Origin: Gnetum montanum
Lineage: Eukaryota > Streptophyta > Gnetopsida > Gnetales > Gnetaceae
DNA length: 64,000 nucleotides
Direction: 5' to 3'
Assembly (NCBI GenBank): GCA_015680685.1
Contig: MNCI01022151.1
Location: 66,158 to 130,157 of the forward strand
The translations under genes and the position numbers were made by a program. Each line of letters opens with the position of its first letter. The first letter of the stretch is position 1. The notes below the pieces were generated by a model that saw only the letters and a list, made by a program, of their open reading frames with translations, made no database searches and had not been told where the DNA came from. This document shows, piece by piece, positions 23,124 to 34,680 of the stretch.

Positions 23124-23499
23124 TGTTGGCACATTTGGCCATTTCATGGAATAGGTTGGCATGATTAAAGGTTTATGCAGTTAGAAAAATTTTTGTTTGT
23201 AACACAAATTAAGGAAGGAAGGCCTCTGCAGTAACAAAGGAAATTTCATCTCTTAATAAAGCAATGCAAAGAGATACCAAATGTAGGATGCTGGTAAATA
23301 CAAATCTTATGATGAGTTGGGAACCAGAAGTATCTTACAAGATTAAATTAGCTTTGAAAAATCCTGATAGGATTTTTAGGGCTAATATTAATAGGGATAC
23401 CGATATGTTTCATTGGTTTTATATTAAAAAAAAAAGCAAATAGAAAACAACATGGAAGGCGGCCACTACTAATGGAGTGGCAGTGCAGATAAATGGAAC

Positions 23500-24640
23500 A
23501 TCACGCAGTCCTCCTGATTTCTTGCAAATAACGCAGGAGTCACACATACTAGAATTTTCAAGAACCACCATGGCCTTATGATTGTGATTCTGATTCTCCC
23601 GAAAACCTTGACCAATCTGTGTTTTTCATTTTATGACATTACTGCTCAATTTGGATCTTGGAGGGTTTCATGGCCTTAGAGGTCACATTGTCGATGCAAA
23701 CATAGTAAAAGAAGCTTTCAAACCCTTCATGAAATATGTTTATGTGGAAATGTCAAGCTTCTCAGCTATTACTTTAGATCAGCTTTTGGAGCTGACGAGC
23801 TCCAGGGCCATGGAAAGAAATGTGAAAGCGAATGCTGCCTTGCAAGATGATGATTCTACTAACAAGAGGGTTAGGAGTCATGATAATAACGCAAAGGTGA
23901 TATTTGGAAATGACGGCAATGCAGTAGGAGGAGGAGGAGGTCAAACAAACGTGAGCTTTTTTTCTTGGCCAATGTTTCTGTACATGACACCCAAAGCAAT
24001 TTTCCCCCTTGGGATAATGAAGTGCCACCATTTAACGAATCACCCTATGTTCTGGACATCAAACACTATGGCCGTCCCATCATGAAAAACATCTTGGTAG
24101 CTTCATTAGCATCTGATAGCAAGGGAAGTTCTACAGCCTTCGAATTGCTTGAAAATGAGCCTGTGGCGAAGGTCTCTACATGTTCTATTGATGATTGTGG
24201 TATGAGAGGAATGGCCAAGTTACGATTGCTTCCACTCTATGAACGGTTGCCATTGAAGGTATGCAAAAGCCATTAATAGTGGCAAGGTTTGGAGTGGTGC
24301 AATGTCATATGGGTTGTTGGGATCGTGTGTGGGTTTCCAGTAGAGAGTTCTTGTTTCACTATTTTGGGTTGTTGTGCTCTTTTCTGCACAGTGGTGTGTT
24401 GGCTCACAACGAGCATGTAGTCTGGGGTGTGATTGATCTCTACGACTTGGATCCAGGGTTACTAATTTGGCCTGAGGATCTAGACTTGCTTGAAGTTGGT
24501 TGCTCTAGGTCTATCATAGGGCCAGAAAAGAAAATTTTTTGCTGTGGTGGTAGGAAGCAAGTTACGACAATAATGGAGCCTCATTCTCCGAAGAATTCCC
24601 CATTTCTTACTCAAGAAGTTTCCATCAAGGGTTATTAGGA
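23500..24640 (+). pseudogene. Unrecognised coding-like block inside F
   Basis: Several overlapping plus-strand frames (23633-24085, 23965-24276, 24261-24638) have higher GC and fewer stops than the flanks and look like one broken protein. The first piece has VKEAFKPFMKYVYVEM, then a poly-Gly run GGGGGQTN; the second has YVLDIKHYGRPIMKNILV and ELLENEPVAK; the third has WGVIDLYDLDPGLLIWPEDL. I do not recognise the family. Being upstream of the TATA box it lies in U3, so it may be a captured host gene fragment. The minus frame 23774-24031 is a shadow. Confidence 0.4.
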
Positions 24641-24956
24641 CATCTCAGGCCTTGCTGCAAAAATGATTAAAATCTAGAACCAGCAAGAAATTTGGCCACC
24701 AAAAAGTTTGCCAAGGTCAGACTGTAGCAACAGAAAAGAAAAAGCAAGAACCTGGACTACAACGACCACTACACAAACTACATAACGCCAAGCAATGCTA
24801 TGTATTGACACTATAAACTATATACTATAACCCATCCATGTATGCATCAACTCCATGGTTATTATCTCTACTATTATGATGTAAATAACAATAAAATATT
24901 TTATGATTTAAAAATGGAATTTGTCCAACAATTGTTCAAAGTTCCATGTGAATTGA

Positions 24957-25143
24957 ACACTTGTTAATTGAAATGATGGTTATAACCACCACCAAGGCCA
25001 CTTGTCAACTAAATGGGCCACTTGTCAACTACAACTTTTTTATCTCCATGGTGACCACTTGGCAACTGAATGAAGACACTTGGCAACTAAATAAGACACT
25101 TGTCAACTGCAGCTCTTTTGTCTCTATGGTGGTTATAACCACC
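24957..25143 (+). promoter_or_regulatory. F: upstream repeat cluster and palindromes
   Basis: Six copies of CACTTGKYAACT (variants CACTTGTCAACT, CACTTGGCAACT, CACTTGTTAATT) lie at 24957-25110. They are bracketed by TGGTTATAACCA (24977-24988) and the perfect 16-bp palindrome GGTGGTTATAACCACC (25128-25143). The TATA box follows 38 bp later (25181). The layout is that of an enhancer plus core promoter. Confidence 0.7.
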
Positions 25144-26401
25144 CAAAATTTTTGTAACTTACCTAACTACCTATGAAACCATATAAAAGGGCTTCAAGGG
25201 TAGGAAGGGAGGAACACGAGGGAGGTCTCACATCACTTGGGGAGCTCTCACTTGGAGACACACTTGGGGTCACACATTGTGAAAGATTGCTTGTAAGATG
25301 GCTTGCTAAAGAAAAGATTTCAGCCTCTTTTTCATAGTCCTATGACTTATGCTTATTTTTTTTATTTTGTTTAAATTGTTTAGCTAGTGGTTTAGATAGT
25401 ATCATCCTTGGCAAGTAATTTTGGGATTTTTAGATTGCTCTTATTATTCTTATTGCATAATTGAAAATTTCTATTAAAATTTTGCCATAGAAGTGCTTGT
25501 GTTTAAAAGCCTTAAGAGCATTTTAGTAGTAAATTTTATTATTGTGCAACGTATAAGAACTGCTATTGAGATTGTTGTAAGAGAGCCTCTGCTTGTAGTC
25601 ATGCCGTTGAACGATTCAATAGTCAAGAGGGTTCAGAAAATCTTTGGTATTTTGATGGGACCAGAATAGCTTCTTTTTATCTTTAAAGTGAATCTCCGTG
25701 GTATTTCAATCAGAAATTGTCAAGTCTTTTGAAGGTTCTGTTGAATGCAATTGTTGACATCCATTATCTAGCCAAAATGGAGTCTTGTACGTGGTAGTTT
25801 ACGCAGCAATTTTTTGGTAGCATAGTAGGATTGTCTTGAAGAAATTGCTTATTTGAGCCTTGGAAGTTTGAACAATTCGTAGTTATTGAATTTGGAATAG
25901 CTTTATTGTGAAGTTTTTACTCGTGTTATTTTACCTTGTTTAACTATTTGAGGTCCACGCAAATCTGCTTTCTTTTCTGTCTATTTCCATTGAATCTTGC
26001 TCTATTTCTAGTTTTCTTGTGGAACTATCTCTTTCTCTGGGGAAAATTAGAAGTAGATTCGCAAAGTTGTGCTTAAATGTTTTTGCAAAATTTTATTTGT
26101 TACAAGTAGGTATTATAAGGACCGCGGAGACTAGACAATTGAACAAAATAGGAACTCTCAACAACTCACAGTACTTGGCAAAGTTGGCTGAATCTCTTTA
26201 AGATAAGTCATTTGTAGTTTACACACAATGCAATCATTTCATATTTCACAATCACACACCACAACAGCACACACACATACTCACATTAACTATTGAGTCT
26301 ATTTGGAGGTATCTAGGCCTTGGTGTTGCCAGAGACCAGCAAGCACTTAAATCCTGTTCGAGGACACTTGTTGGCGGTCACGTCCCAAACGGTCAACAAC
26401 A

Positions 26402-26616
26402 ACCACCTTGCATTCTTGAGGTAGTGGTGGTTTAGTATCATCACACCTTTGAGAAGAAGATATTTTGCAATTAGAATAAGATATCAATGTGTCCAAATTA
26501 TTATATTTATTTTTAGGATGATTCTGACCTTAGGGTTCATCCAATGATGTTAATGATTTTCACTATGCCTAATAGCACACATTTCAAACAAAAAGAGTCC
26601 ATGGAAATGGTGCCAA
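26402..26616 (-). pseudogene. gag: Element C: primer-binding site, leader and first gag codons
   Basis: On the minus strand the LTR end ATCATCA is followed by TTGGCACCATTTCCATGGA, a relative of the TTGGCxCxxTTGCxGxGGA primer site of Athila/Tat elements. The first gag codons read ...ATCTTCTTCTCAAAGGTGTG ... CCTCAAGAATGCAAGG, aligning with A2 47677-47730. F interrupts the gene at 26402. Confidence 0.7.
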
Positions 26617-27463
26617 TGATGATCAACGAATACCCCTATACTCAACCATATAAATCACTAAGCATTCACGTGTGATCCAATCAAATTCCATGGATCCCTT
26701 GTCTTTTGATACACTAGTTTCTAGGAAGTGAACTTGCCTTAACAGTCATTCATTGTCTTTCCAATTACACTTGTGATATGCAAAGGTATGGATAAGTGTA
26801 ATCGAGGCATGTGATTTTTATGTTTTATATTTTGAGTGCTTAAAATAAAAGATGAAAGGAATTAAGTAATTTAATTACTAATTTAATCTAACTAATCCTA
26901 ACATAAGCATCTGGTACCACTTTCTATACACATACTAAATATGTATAATGCTACAAGGTTACCAAATGTTAAGCATTATTAGGATTATCAAGTGTCATGC
27001 ACATGGTCGAAGTGGGCATACTTATGTGCTTAATTAATTACTATTTAATTTAGCTTAATCTAAGTTAATTACTTAAAACATTAAAGGAAATTGCATGAAA
27101 CTTTAAATGCATGAAGAAAATATTTAATCTAGCCAAAGTGTTGCAAGGTTTATCAAAAAGCTCATCTTTATTACCACACACGTTGCCATGCACAGGTACA
27201 ATAGTGCTCGAATAAAGATTCGTATACTCACTGACTCCTACTATGGACACTTGGAAAAATATTCTAACTTTGGAAAAGAAAAATTGCAAGAGAGTTGCTA
27301 CACTATGACTAATATGATTCCTAAATAGTGCATCCAAGTGTTATATTTATAGGCCAACACAAATCCCGTGATATCAAATATTCAACATTACTTCTGGGTC
27401 CTTGATATTAGGTATCAAGTATCATGGCTCTGATTTCGAAGCCAAACAAAATAAACTTCATCA
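26617..27463 (-). repeat. 5' LTR of element C
   Basis: In minus orientation it starts TGATGAAGTTTATTTTG and ends GATCATCA; TATA CCTATAAATATAAC lies at about 27338-27351 on the minus strand. It aligns with 16968-17838. The minus ORF at 27065-27337 and its counterpart at 17440-17625 are chance frames common to both LTRs. Confidence 0.9.
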
Positions 27464-27630
27464 CTACAATCCTAACAATTTGACTAACATGCTATGTGAA
27501 CTTATTTTATGCTCACAAGTGCTATGATCATTGAGGCATAGTCCATCCTGGGTCTATTCTAGAATACTTGGCTACTCTTAGATTCAAGACTAATGTTGAG
27601 TGATTCTTCTTTACAGGAGTATCATTACAC
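27464..27630 (+). repeat. D left LTR, second part
   Basis: It resumes after the CTACA duplication and aligns with about 30520-30593 ('GTGCTATGAT', 'AGTCCATC', 'AGAATACTTGG'). It ends just before the primer site CTTGGTATTAAAGCTG. Confidence 0.75.
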
Positions 27631-30150
27631 TTGGTATTAAAGCTGTGGTTTGCAATTCAAGGTTGTTGTTGTTTTGTGGTTCATAATCATGACTTGTTAT
27701 TCATGATATATGTGTTGCTATGATACACAAGAAGGAAAAAGGATGTAAAAAATTAGTGATGCTCCTCTTGGTTCCAATCTTCCCAAGGGACTAGTGGGAG
27801 ATGACAAACGAGGTAGTCATGTGTACCAAGAGGTGCACGATAATGTAAATATGTATGAGGATGAAGCTATGCAAATTTAGAGAAGATATCTAAATACAAG
27901 TGAATAGATCATGGTCATATTCTTATGGAGGATCCAATTGTATGAATAGTTTCTACAAGTAGATGACATATACATGTATTATCTATCATAAGTAAAAAGG
28001 GCTTTGGATGACTTTTGAGTTTTTTGGTTATGGGAATAATTATCACAACCAAGTGACACAATTAAGTCTCATATATCCTATAATATAAATAACCAAATGA
28101 TTTAAGCATTGGTTGATTTGAGAAAGTTCCTTTCTTATTGGGGTGAACTCTTGCAAAAAAACATAAAAATGTGCTCTAGATTAAAATTTCTTACTAAGAA
28201 ATCATTTGAAGTGCCAATGGAATGCTATCAATGATTTCTAGTTTGTGAAAAACACTTGTGTATATCCAAGTTTGTTTTGGTGAATTGTTAGAGAAACACA
28301 TTCTGTTTTCCTAGTTGATCCTTGTGATAGTCTAAGATAATGATTTTGTTATGTAACAAATATAACATAATGTATGAGATTTATGTTTCTTATTATAATG
28401 TGTTATTTTTTTAAATGTTTGTTACTGTATCTATTGATCTTGTGAAGAGTTTGTAGCTTGAATGCATTAAGAACTCCATAATTTGATTTTACAATATGAT
28501 AATGTTTTGTTCATGTGTTGTAAAGCTACACTTGGATTTTCATACGAGGATCCATTACCTATGATGCCTTAATTGTTAGTTCATGGTCCATTGAAGAGAA
28601 CTAATAATGTTTGAAATTATTTTATTTGCAATTCTCTTGTTTGAGAAGAGTGTTCTCCATGTTCTTAATCTTGGATGGTAGTTTGAGTATGAAAGTTCTT
28701 GAATGATTTAATATGTTAGTTCTTTTATCTGAATTCTCCTCATTGAAGATTTTATTTAGTTCAAAAATTAGCTATTTCATATGTGGATAGTGATTCATCC
28801 CTATGTGAAACAACATAAGGCTTTTTTGCTATCTTACAAATACTCAAGTAATCAACTACTTATGTGCTTAAATTAGTGATTTACAATTGTTGAATAGTAA
28901 GATATATGGTAGTGCTCATGAAGGAGTTGTGACTATGGTAGATAAATCTCTATATTCATACCCTCATTTGTTCAACATTTGGTATGATGGAAAACTTGGT
29001 GAGATTATCTTCTACCCATGTTATACAATGCTTTTGATAGTGTATGAACATTATGATAGAAGGTGGTTCTTTTTTTATGAGAGATCTTGTTAAAGGTTAT
29101 TTCCAATGCTAGATAATTTATTCTTTGTGAAATCAAATGTGATGTTTAATTTTAGCTTAACCATCTCAATGAAAGGTGGATAATTAAATTTTCTACCAAG
29201 ATAGTTTGTTCTAAAGAGAAAGGAATGTGGCTAGCTTGGTGGTACCACTTTTAAGATGGATCAAAGCAATAGTGCTTGTATGAATGTGTGTAAAGAATAA
29301 ATGAGAGAAAGTACATATGCATTAGTTGATGGAGGGAGAAAAACAATATGGTGAAGCAACTTTAACAATTGAGTACATGTTCTTGATGATGTCTCTAAGT
29401 AAGAAGTACATGTTCTTGATGATGTCTGTAAGCAAGAAGTACATGTTATTGATGGTAATTTTGAGTAGGAAGCATATGTTATTGATTAAAAATTTGAATA
29501 GAGAATATATGTTTTTTTATTGTCACTTCAATCAAGATGCATAAATTTTAACTCATGACTTTGAATAGGAAGCATGTGTTCTTTGGTTGTGCGTTCAAGT
29601 AGGAAGCACAAATTTCTACTATATCTCTGAGAAGGAAGTACAAATGTTTTTAAGAGAAGGAAACTCCTTATGTTTTGGGTGATTGCCATAATAAGGCTAA
29701 AGTACCAAAGATACTTGCTCATGCTAGTGCCAAACTTCCACTAAGCATGGGGAGTATTTCCTCCAAGGTATGAAGTACTCTATTCTTGGATGCAAATGAT
29801 AAATTTATACTCCTATGTAACTACAAGAGGTAGAGAAAATATCTTGCATATTAGGTGCATAGATTTTAGTTTAGATAGAAAGGTTGGTAGCATTTATATG
29901 AAAAGGGTAACAAATTTTTTTTTAACTTGGGTTGCATAAACATTCTTATGCATATATTAGATGTCATGTCAAGTTCAATATTAATGATATAAAGTTAAAT
30001 ACCTTTACTATTGAACATTCTTATCTAAAAATTGTTGAATGGGCTTTGAATGCTTTAATACCCTTGATATTCAATGTGCTCTTCACATTTGAGAAGCTAT
30101 ACGAATAAATACTTAAGGTAAAAAGATGTTGCTTATTTCAAGTAGGGGTG
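27631..30150 (+). pseudogene. Element D: internal region, no recognisable pol
   Basis: Starts with an initiator-Met-type primer-binding site (GGTATTAAAGCTGTGG). The next 2.5 kb has only short frames with many stops. One open stretch (28887-29093) encodes 68 residues without a known motif. From 29362 a 33-bp repeat array encodes acidic peptides. I cannot assign gag with confidence, and there is no protease, RT or integrase motif, so D is probably non-autonomous. Confidence 0.5.
29362..29640 (+). repeat. 33-bp degenerate tandem repeat in D
   Basis: About eight units around AAGAAGTACATGTTCTTGAT-GATGTCTCTAAGT; the spacing is 33-36 bp, so frame is kept. In one frame the repeat peptide is EVHVLDDVxKQ, decaying to EAYVID and later units. 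The ORF at 29326-29544 is a different frame of the same array. Confidence 0.7.
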
Positions 30151-30613
30151 AGTGCAAGAAAACATATGTTATTCATGAATTGAGGATTATATCCTTTCTA
30201 GAATGAGGGATAGAAGAAGTGTGGAGATTCTTATCAGCTATATGTTATCTTAACCATCACCAAAGAACTAGATGATCTTGATTCATTTATGTACTATGTC
30301 ATAAAAATATGTAGGCTTGTGGAGGAGCTTTGGATTTGATGCTTAGGCCATGATCCTTCTTTATGGAGTGGGGCTTAGGACTATATGCATTAAAGCAGGA
30401 ATTTATCCTAGATTTATTATGAGATCACTGTCATGAGTGTATGCTAGTTCTCTTAAGTATGCTATGTGTATTAGGTTTTTTGGGTTGCTTATATGATTAT
30501 ATATGTAGCTTCATGTACATGTGCTATGATTGTTAAGGTGTAGTCCATCTTGGATTTACTTTAGAATACTTAGTGGATTTTGGACTAAAGGGTGGTATCA
30601 AGTGATGCTTATG
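30151..30613 (+). repeat. D right LTR
   Basis: Starts TGCAAGAAAACATATG after a weak purine run AAGTAGGGGTGAG, and aligns with the split left LTR. Oddly, the similarity extends through GGTGGTATCAAGTGATGC (30591-30608), which looks like a primer-binding site even though this is the 3' LTR; the TCTAT duplication follows at 30614. Confidence 0.7.
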
Positions 30614-31795
30614 TCTATTTTAGATAAATTTAACCATAGGAATCAACTTGATTCTTAACTTTCTTTCCATTATGTCAATGATTTTAATTGGCCAGTCAAC
30701 ATAGTTGACATCATGTTGAAGTTACACATCCTGCCACTTGACCATATGACTAGGATCTATAATGTACTTTCTTAACATAAAAATATGGAAAACATCATGA
30801 ATAGATTACGACTAAGATAGAAGAACAATTTAATATGCAACTTTACCAATATTCTTTAGCTGAAAAAAGAAAGCAATGTAGCATGGTGCTAATTTTCCTT
30901 ATCAAATATCATAACCCTCTTTAAAGGTGAAAGTGTAAGAAAGGCTCATTATCCAATACTAAATTCTATAGGTATATTTATCTTGTGTTGTCTTCAATTT
31001 TTCTATGATAATCTTAATTTGTTATGTAGTCTCTTCAATGATATCTATGTTAGTATTCTAAATGTAGTTTATAATGTTCCAACAAGGTGCAAAATAAGGT
31101 CTACCATATAACATTTCATATGATGTTTCTTTCAAACTAACCTAATAATTATTATTATAAGAAAACTTTATTAAAGGTAGAGCTCTATCCCAATTGTCTT
31201 TGTAGTATTGGAGCATCTTCTTTAAAATTTAATGTATCCTTTTTATTTGACCATTTTTCTATAGATAATAAAATGAATTAAGATTTAAATTAGTTTTGAA
31301 AAATATTCTAAAATGCTTGGCAAAATCTAGAAGTGAACTTCACATCTTTATCTAAAACAATGTCAATTGAAACACCATGAAGTTTGATAAATCTCTAAAA
31401 GAAATAACTATGTTATCTCTTTGGAAAAAATTGATGTCTTCATAGCTAAAAATAAGAATATTTTTTCAAAACATTTATGTGCATGAGAATTGAGTCCTTT
31501 CCACTCTTAGTACAAGGTAATCTTATGATGAAATCCATGGCAATGACTTCCCACTTCAATTCTAAAATGGTGTGAATGTAAAGATAGTCATTAGATATTT
31601 TATGCTTTGCCTTGACTTGCTAACAAACCAAATACTTAGTCTTAAAATGTTTCATATCTTTCTTGTTATTAGATAATTAATAATACCTCATGATGTTCTA
31701 ATACATCTTATCATTACCATGATCAATATGATACTTGAGTATGCTTCCTCTAATCACTTTTGTCCCATTGAATTTAGAAGTTGATAAAGTCCATT
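30614..31795 (-). pseudogene. pol: Element E: chromovirus-like integrase
   Basis: The minus strand shows the zinc-binding end TKYLVCQQVKAKH (about 31610-31650), the catalytic segment WEVIAMDFIIRLP (about 31530-31570), KLHGVSIDIVLDKD (about 31370-31410), then VFHIFMLRKYIIDPSHMVKW (about 30725-30785) and LRIKLIPMVKF (about 30620-30655). This is the integrase of Met-tRNA-primed plant chromoviruses, and it is full of stops. Its last codons lie at 16476-16548, separated by D. RT and everything upstream are absent; H begins at 31804. Confidence 0.85.
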
Positions 31796-31803
31796 AAGCC
31801 AAA

Positions 31804-32632
31804 TGATGTGATATTACATCTACGATGTTGTATTTATGATATCATAGCTATTCTTATGTCATCATAGATACAATCTAGTGATTCCTAGTTATGACTATAA
31901 ATGCCAACCCACTATTGCATCATTGCAATAACTTTTGCGTAATACTTGGCAAAATTCTTATAGTTTCTTTCCATGAGTTACAATTAGAATTAGAGTTAGA
32001 AGTGATTGCCTGTTCTGTGGTAACTAATAGTTGTATAGAGTTTTTATTTGAGTGGATTATACCTATACACAATTCATGATCGGTAATAAAGATCAAGATT
32101 ATTTCTAACCATTACAGCATTCTACCTAGTTTACTTTACTTAGATTAATTTTACTTTCTAGCATGTTTACTTTTATGTAATTTACATTTCTTAAACACTT
32201 TACTTTACCAATGCCTCTTAGTAAGGCAGTATAAGTATGACTGCTCTTGAGTGTTAAGTGTAATCGTTTGGTAATCCCAGTGATGGTTACATGGGCCCAG
32301 GGCATGTACAACAAGCTAGGAACAAATGCTTATTGCCATATGCTAGGGTAGATTTACATTTCAATTATTACTTATATTTAGACTTTATTCTCATTTTTAT
32401 TATGGAAGCACTTAGGACTAATTTGAGCCAATAACATCATGACATCATATGAATCACCGAGAGTTAAATCATACTACTCGTACTTCAGTAACTCAATATG
32501 AGAAGATAATGATCACAAACAAACTATCAACCACTAGCATACTTACATTGTCTACCCATGGATTATGATCTGGTTATGTGCATGCACTCGTGACTTGTAT
32601 GGTGGAGTGTTAGAATACCTAGTCACTCATCA
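31804..32632 (+). repeat. 5' LTR of element H
   Basis: Starts TGATGTGATATTACATC and ends TAGTCACTCATCA, 829 bp. U3 has GATATCATAG palindromic words; U5 has the family's 'TTGGTAATCCCAGTGATGG' and AGAATACCTAGTC segments. It is followed by the primer-binding site TTGGCATCATTACTGAGGA (32633-32651). It begins right at the truncated upstream edge of the E integrase. Confidence 0.8.
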
Positions 32633-33184
32633 TTGGCATCATTACTGAGGATGTGTCAATGTTTTCTTAGTAGGTTTGATAGAGTTTGTTGTATTAAGAA
32701 TTACAAAGTCCATCTTTCACACTTGAATTAATTATTTTAACACACACACACACACACACTTAAAAGTGTTAAAAACATAATATGGCTTCCCCCCACACAC
32801 ACACACATAAAAGTGTTAAAAACATAATATGGCTTCTACACTCAAGGAAAAACCACCACCTACCAATGAAATTACTAAGAACCATGATAAAGGATATGAT
32901 GAAAAATATAGGAGTGTACTTATGCAAACTAGAATCTCCTATGCTCATAATGATCCATATTACCTTGATTTTACATCTGGATTTCGCCAGGATAAATAGC
33001 TAAGGTGGAGAGATTTATAGGACAACATTTTTTGCCTCCAAAACATTTTGCACCATTGATGTTGCAAGAAATCCTCATATGGTCAAATCTTAGCCATGTA
33101 CAAGAAGGGTACCACATTATAAAGTGCATGATCTAACCATACCAACTAACAAAAGCTTAAATAAGAAGTGATGCTACTATGGAA
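32633..33184 (+). other. Element H: primer-binding site and leader with CA repeats
   Basis: The primer site TTGGCATCATTACTGAGGA is at 32633-32651. A 44-bp segment, TTAAAAGTGTTAAAAACATA-ATATGGCTTC, is duplicated at 32759-32790 and 32807-32837, each copy following a CA/AC microsatellite. Gag-like reading starts around 32840. Confidence 0.65.
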
Positions 33185-34680
33185 GTAAGGCATGAGCTTG
33201 ATAAAGAAAATAAAGTACTATAAATGATTGTCCTAGAGGAAAGAGACAATGCAATGTTCCATATAGAGAAATTTTATGAAACCCATGGATCTCAACCTCA
33301 AACATTTGTTATCCATATCGAAGATCTCATCAAAATACAATTACATTTACCTCTTGTGGAAACACCTAGAGGAGATAAGAATGAATCCACACTTAGAAGG
33401 AATCTAAGGCCTAGAACCTCCACTAAATCAAAAAGGAATGAATCAAGGAGTCATAGAAGGAGAATCAGCTGACACCATTCTCCAACTTCTTCCTCTTCAT
33501 CCTCAAACTCATCCAAAGATTATGATAAGAGAGAAAGAAGAATGAGGGATCATGATAGGAAAAGAAAAAATGATCTTAAGAGACATGAGCATCGAAGAAG
33601 ACATCATGATGAAGAAGAGGATAATTATGAAAGAAGAAGAGACATGATTAGAAATGAAGAAAGAGAATGTTATGGGTAGTGAAGGAATCATAACAAAAAT
33701 AGAGTCTATGAATATGATGATCATGAAGAACCCCTATTGGACACTCATAATATGATTAATATTAGAGAAGCAATGTATATCCCTACCAGGCACATAAGGG
33801 ATAGTCACCTCAAATGACTAGATATGAATAACATTTCTAAGTTTGAAGGAAAATACAATGCAGATCCAAAACATCATCTTCAAGCCTTCACTGATTCTTG
33901 TGACCTTAAAAACATAGAGAATGATTGGTAGAAACTAAAGTTGTTTTCTAGAATACTTATTAACAAAGTAGAGAGCTCGTACATATTCTTAGAACCAAAA
34001 ATAATCCAGAGATGTAGTACCATGCTAGAGCTCTTTAATGACAATTATCAAACTTATTTGAGGGTTTCAAAGTTAAGAAAAAATATTTTAAAATGGAATC
34101 AAGGGACACATGAATTCCTTGATGTGAAAATGAATAGGTACTATTCATTACTACATTAATGCCAAAGCCATGGATTTTCTCAAAGGGAACAACTTAGACA
34201 TATCATTAATGGGTCAAAGAACAAGACTAGAGAAACTCTTGGGGTATGTGCCCAAGGTAGGTTATAAAAAATGACAATCCATTGAAGTCAAAGATTGATA
34301 GACCAAGTGAAAAAAAGAGAAAGGAGAAGTAAGAAAAAAAAAAGAGAATCACCTGAAGAGTATAATTGAGATCCCACAATGAGGAAAAAGGATGTGAGAA
34401 TATGTGAAAGATAGGAAAGAAGAAAATTTGGAGGATGCAATATAGAGAAAAACTCTATCCATCCAAAAATTAGTTAATGACATTGTGAGTAAGGTAGAAA
34501 AAATATGAGATTTCATGGATGAAAAATTTTCTCTTGCACTCAAGATAGTAGAGGAAGAAACTGAAAAAGATTTATAAAAAAAGGTAATGAAAGAAGAGAT
34601 AATTAACAAGAAAACTACAAACATAAAGGAAAAGTTGCTGCAGTTGAAAAATTAACAAACTCTAGTTTGGAAGATAAGGA
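33185..34680 (+). pseudogene. gag: Element H: gag
   Basis: The N-terminal half is extremely basic and acidic: SKRNESRSHRRRIS (33430-33470), a Ser-rich run, then alternating Arg/Glu/His/Asp to about 33680, as in A2 (48140-48540). The capsid core follows: MNNISKFEGKYNADPKHHLQ (33826 on), WxKLKLFSRILI, CSTMLELFNDNYQTYLRVS, MNRYYSLLH (34120-34160). The plus-strand ORFs at 33224 and 33941 are real pieces of it; the minus ORFs at 33509 and 34349 are shadows. Confidence 0.85.

Larger units (their letters stand above)
23119..26406. mobile_element. Element F: 3.28-kb solo LTR with target duplication ACCAC
   Basis: Starts TGTTGGCACATTTGGCC (23124), ends GGTCAACAACA (26401), and is flanked by ACCAC at 23119-23123 and 26402-26406. 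Removing it rejoins the gag start of C ('CAAGAATGCAAGGTGG' with 'TGGTATATAC', minus). It contains no second LTR, PBS-pol structure or integrase, so I read it as one LTR left by recombination. TATA box ATATAAAAGG at 25181-25190 in plus orientation divides a 2.06-kb U3 from 1.2 kb of R-U5. A second copy of its right end lies at 1-135. Confidence 0.8.
16963..27468 (-). mobile_element. Element C: Athila/Tat-like Ty3/gypsy, full length with internal deletion
   Basis: LTRs at 16968-17838 (3') and 26617-27463 (5') in minus orientation flank a degenerate gag start, protease, RT, RNase H and integrase in the Ty3/gypsy order. A perfect 5-bp target duplication CTACA lies at 16963-16967 and 27464-27468. 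Compared with A2 it lacks about 2.5 kb of gag (gag N-terminus joined directly to protease) and the long 3' ORF. F sits in its gag start. The target is the left LTR of D. Confidence 0.9.
16549..30618 (+). mobile_element. Element D: non-autonomous LTR element inserted in the E integrase
   Basis: The LTR starts TGTAGAAAAACATATC (16554) and TGCAAGAAAACATATG (about 30151), with the direct repeat TCTAT at 16549-16553 and 30614-30618. The left LTR is split by C and resumes at 27464-27630. Excluding C, D is about 3.6 kb. The interior has no recognisable protease, RT or integrase, so it is probably a non-autonomous element needing proteins in trans. LTR TATA-like TCTATAAAGC is near 16760. The primer site CTTGGTATTAAAGCTG (27627-27642) indicates initiator-Met tRNA. 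Confidence 0.75.

Noticed and set aside
32741-32820. CA repeats and short direct repeats as a CRISPR-like array
   Set aside because: Only two units, variable dinucleotide tract, plant-type context; no spacers or cas genes.
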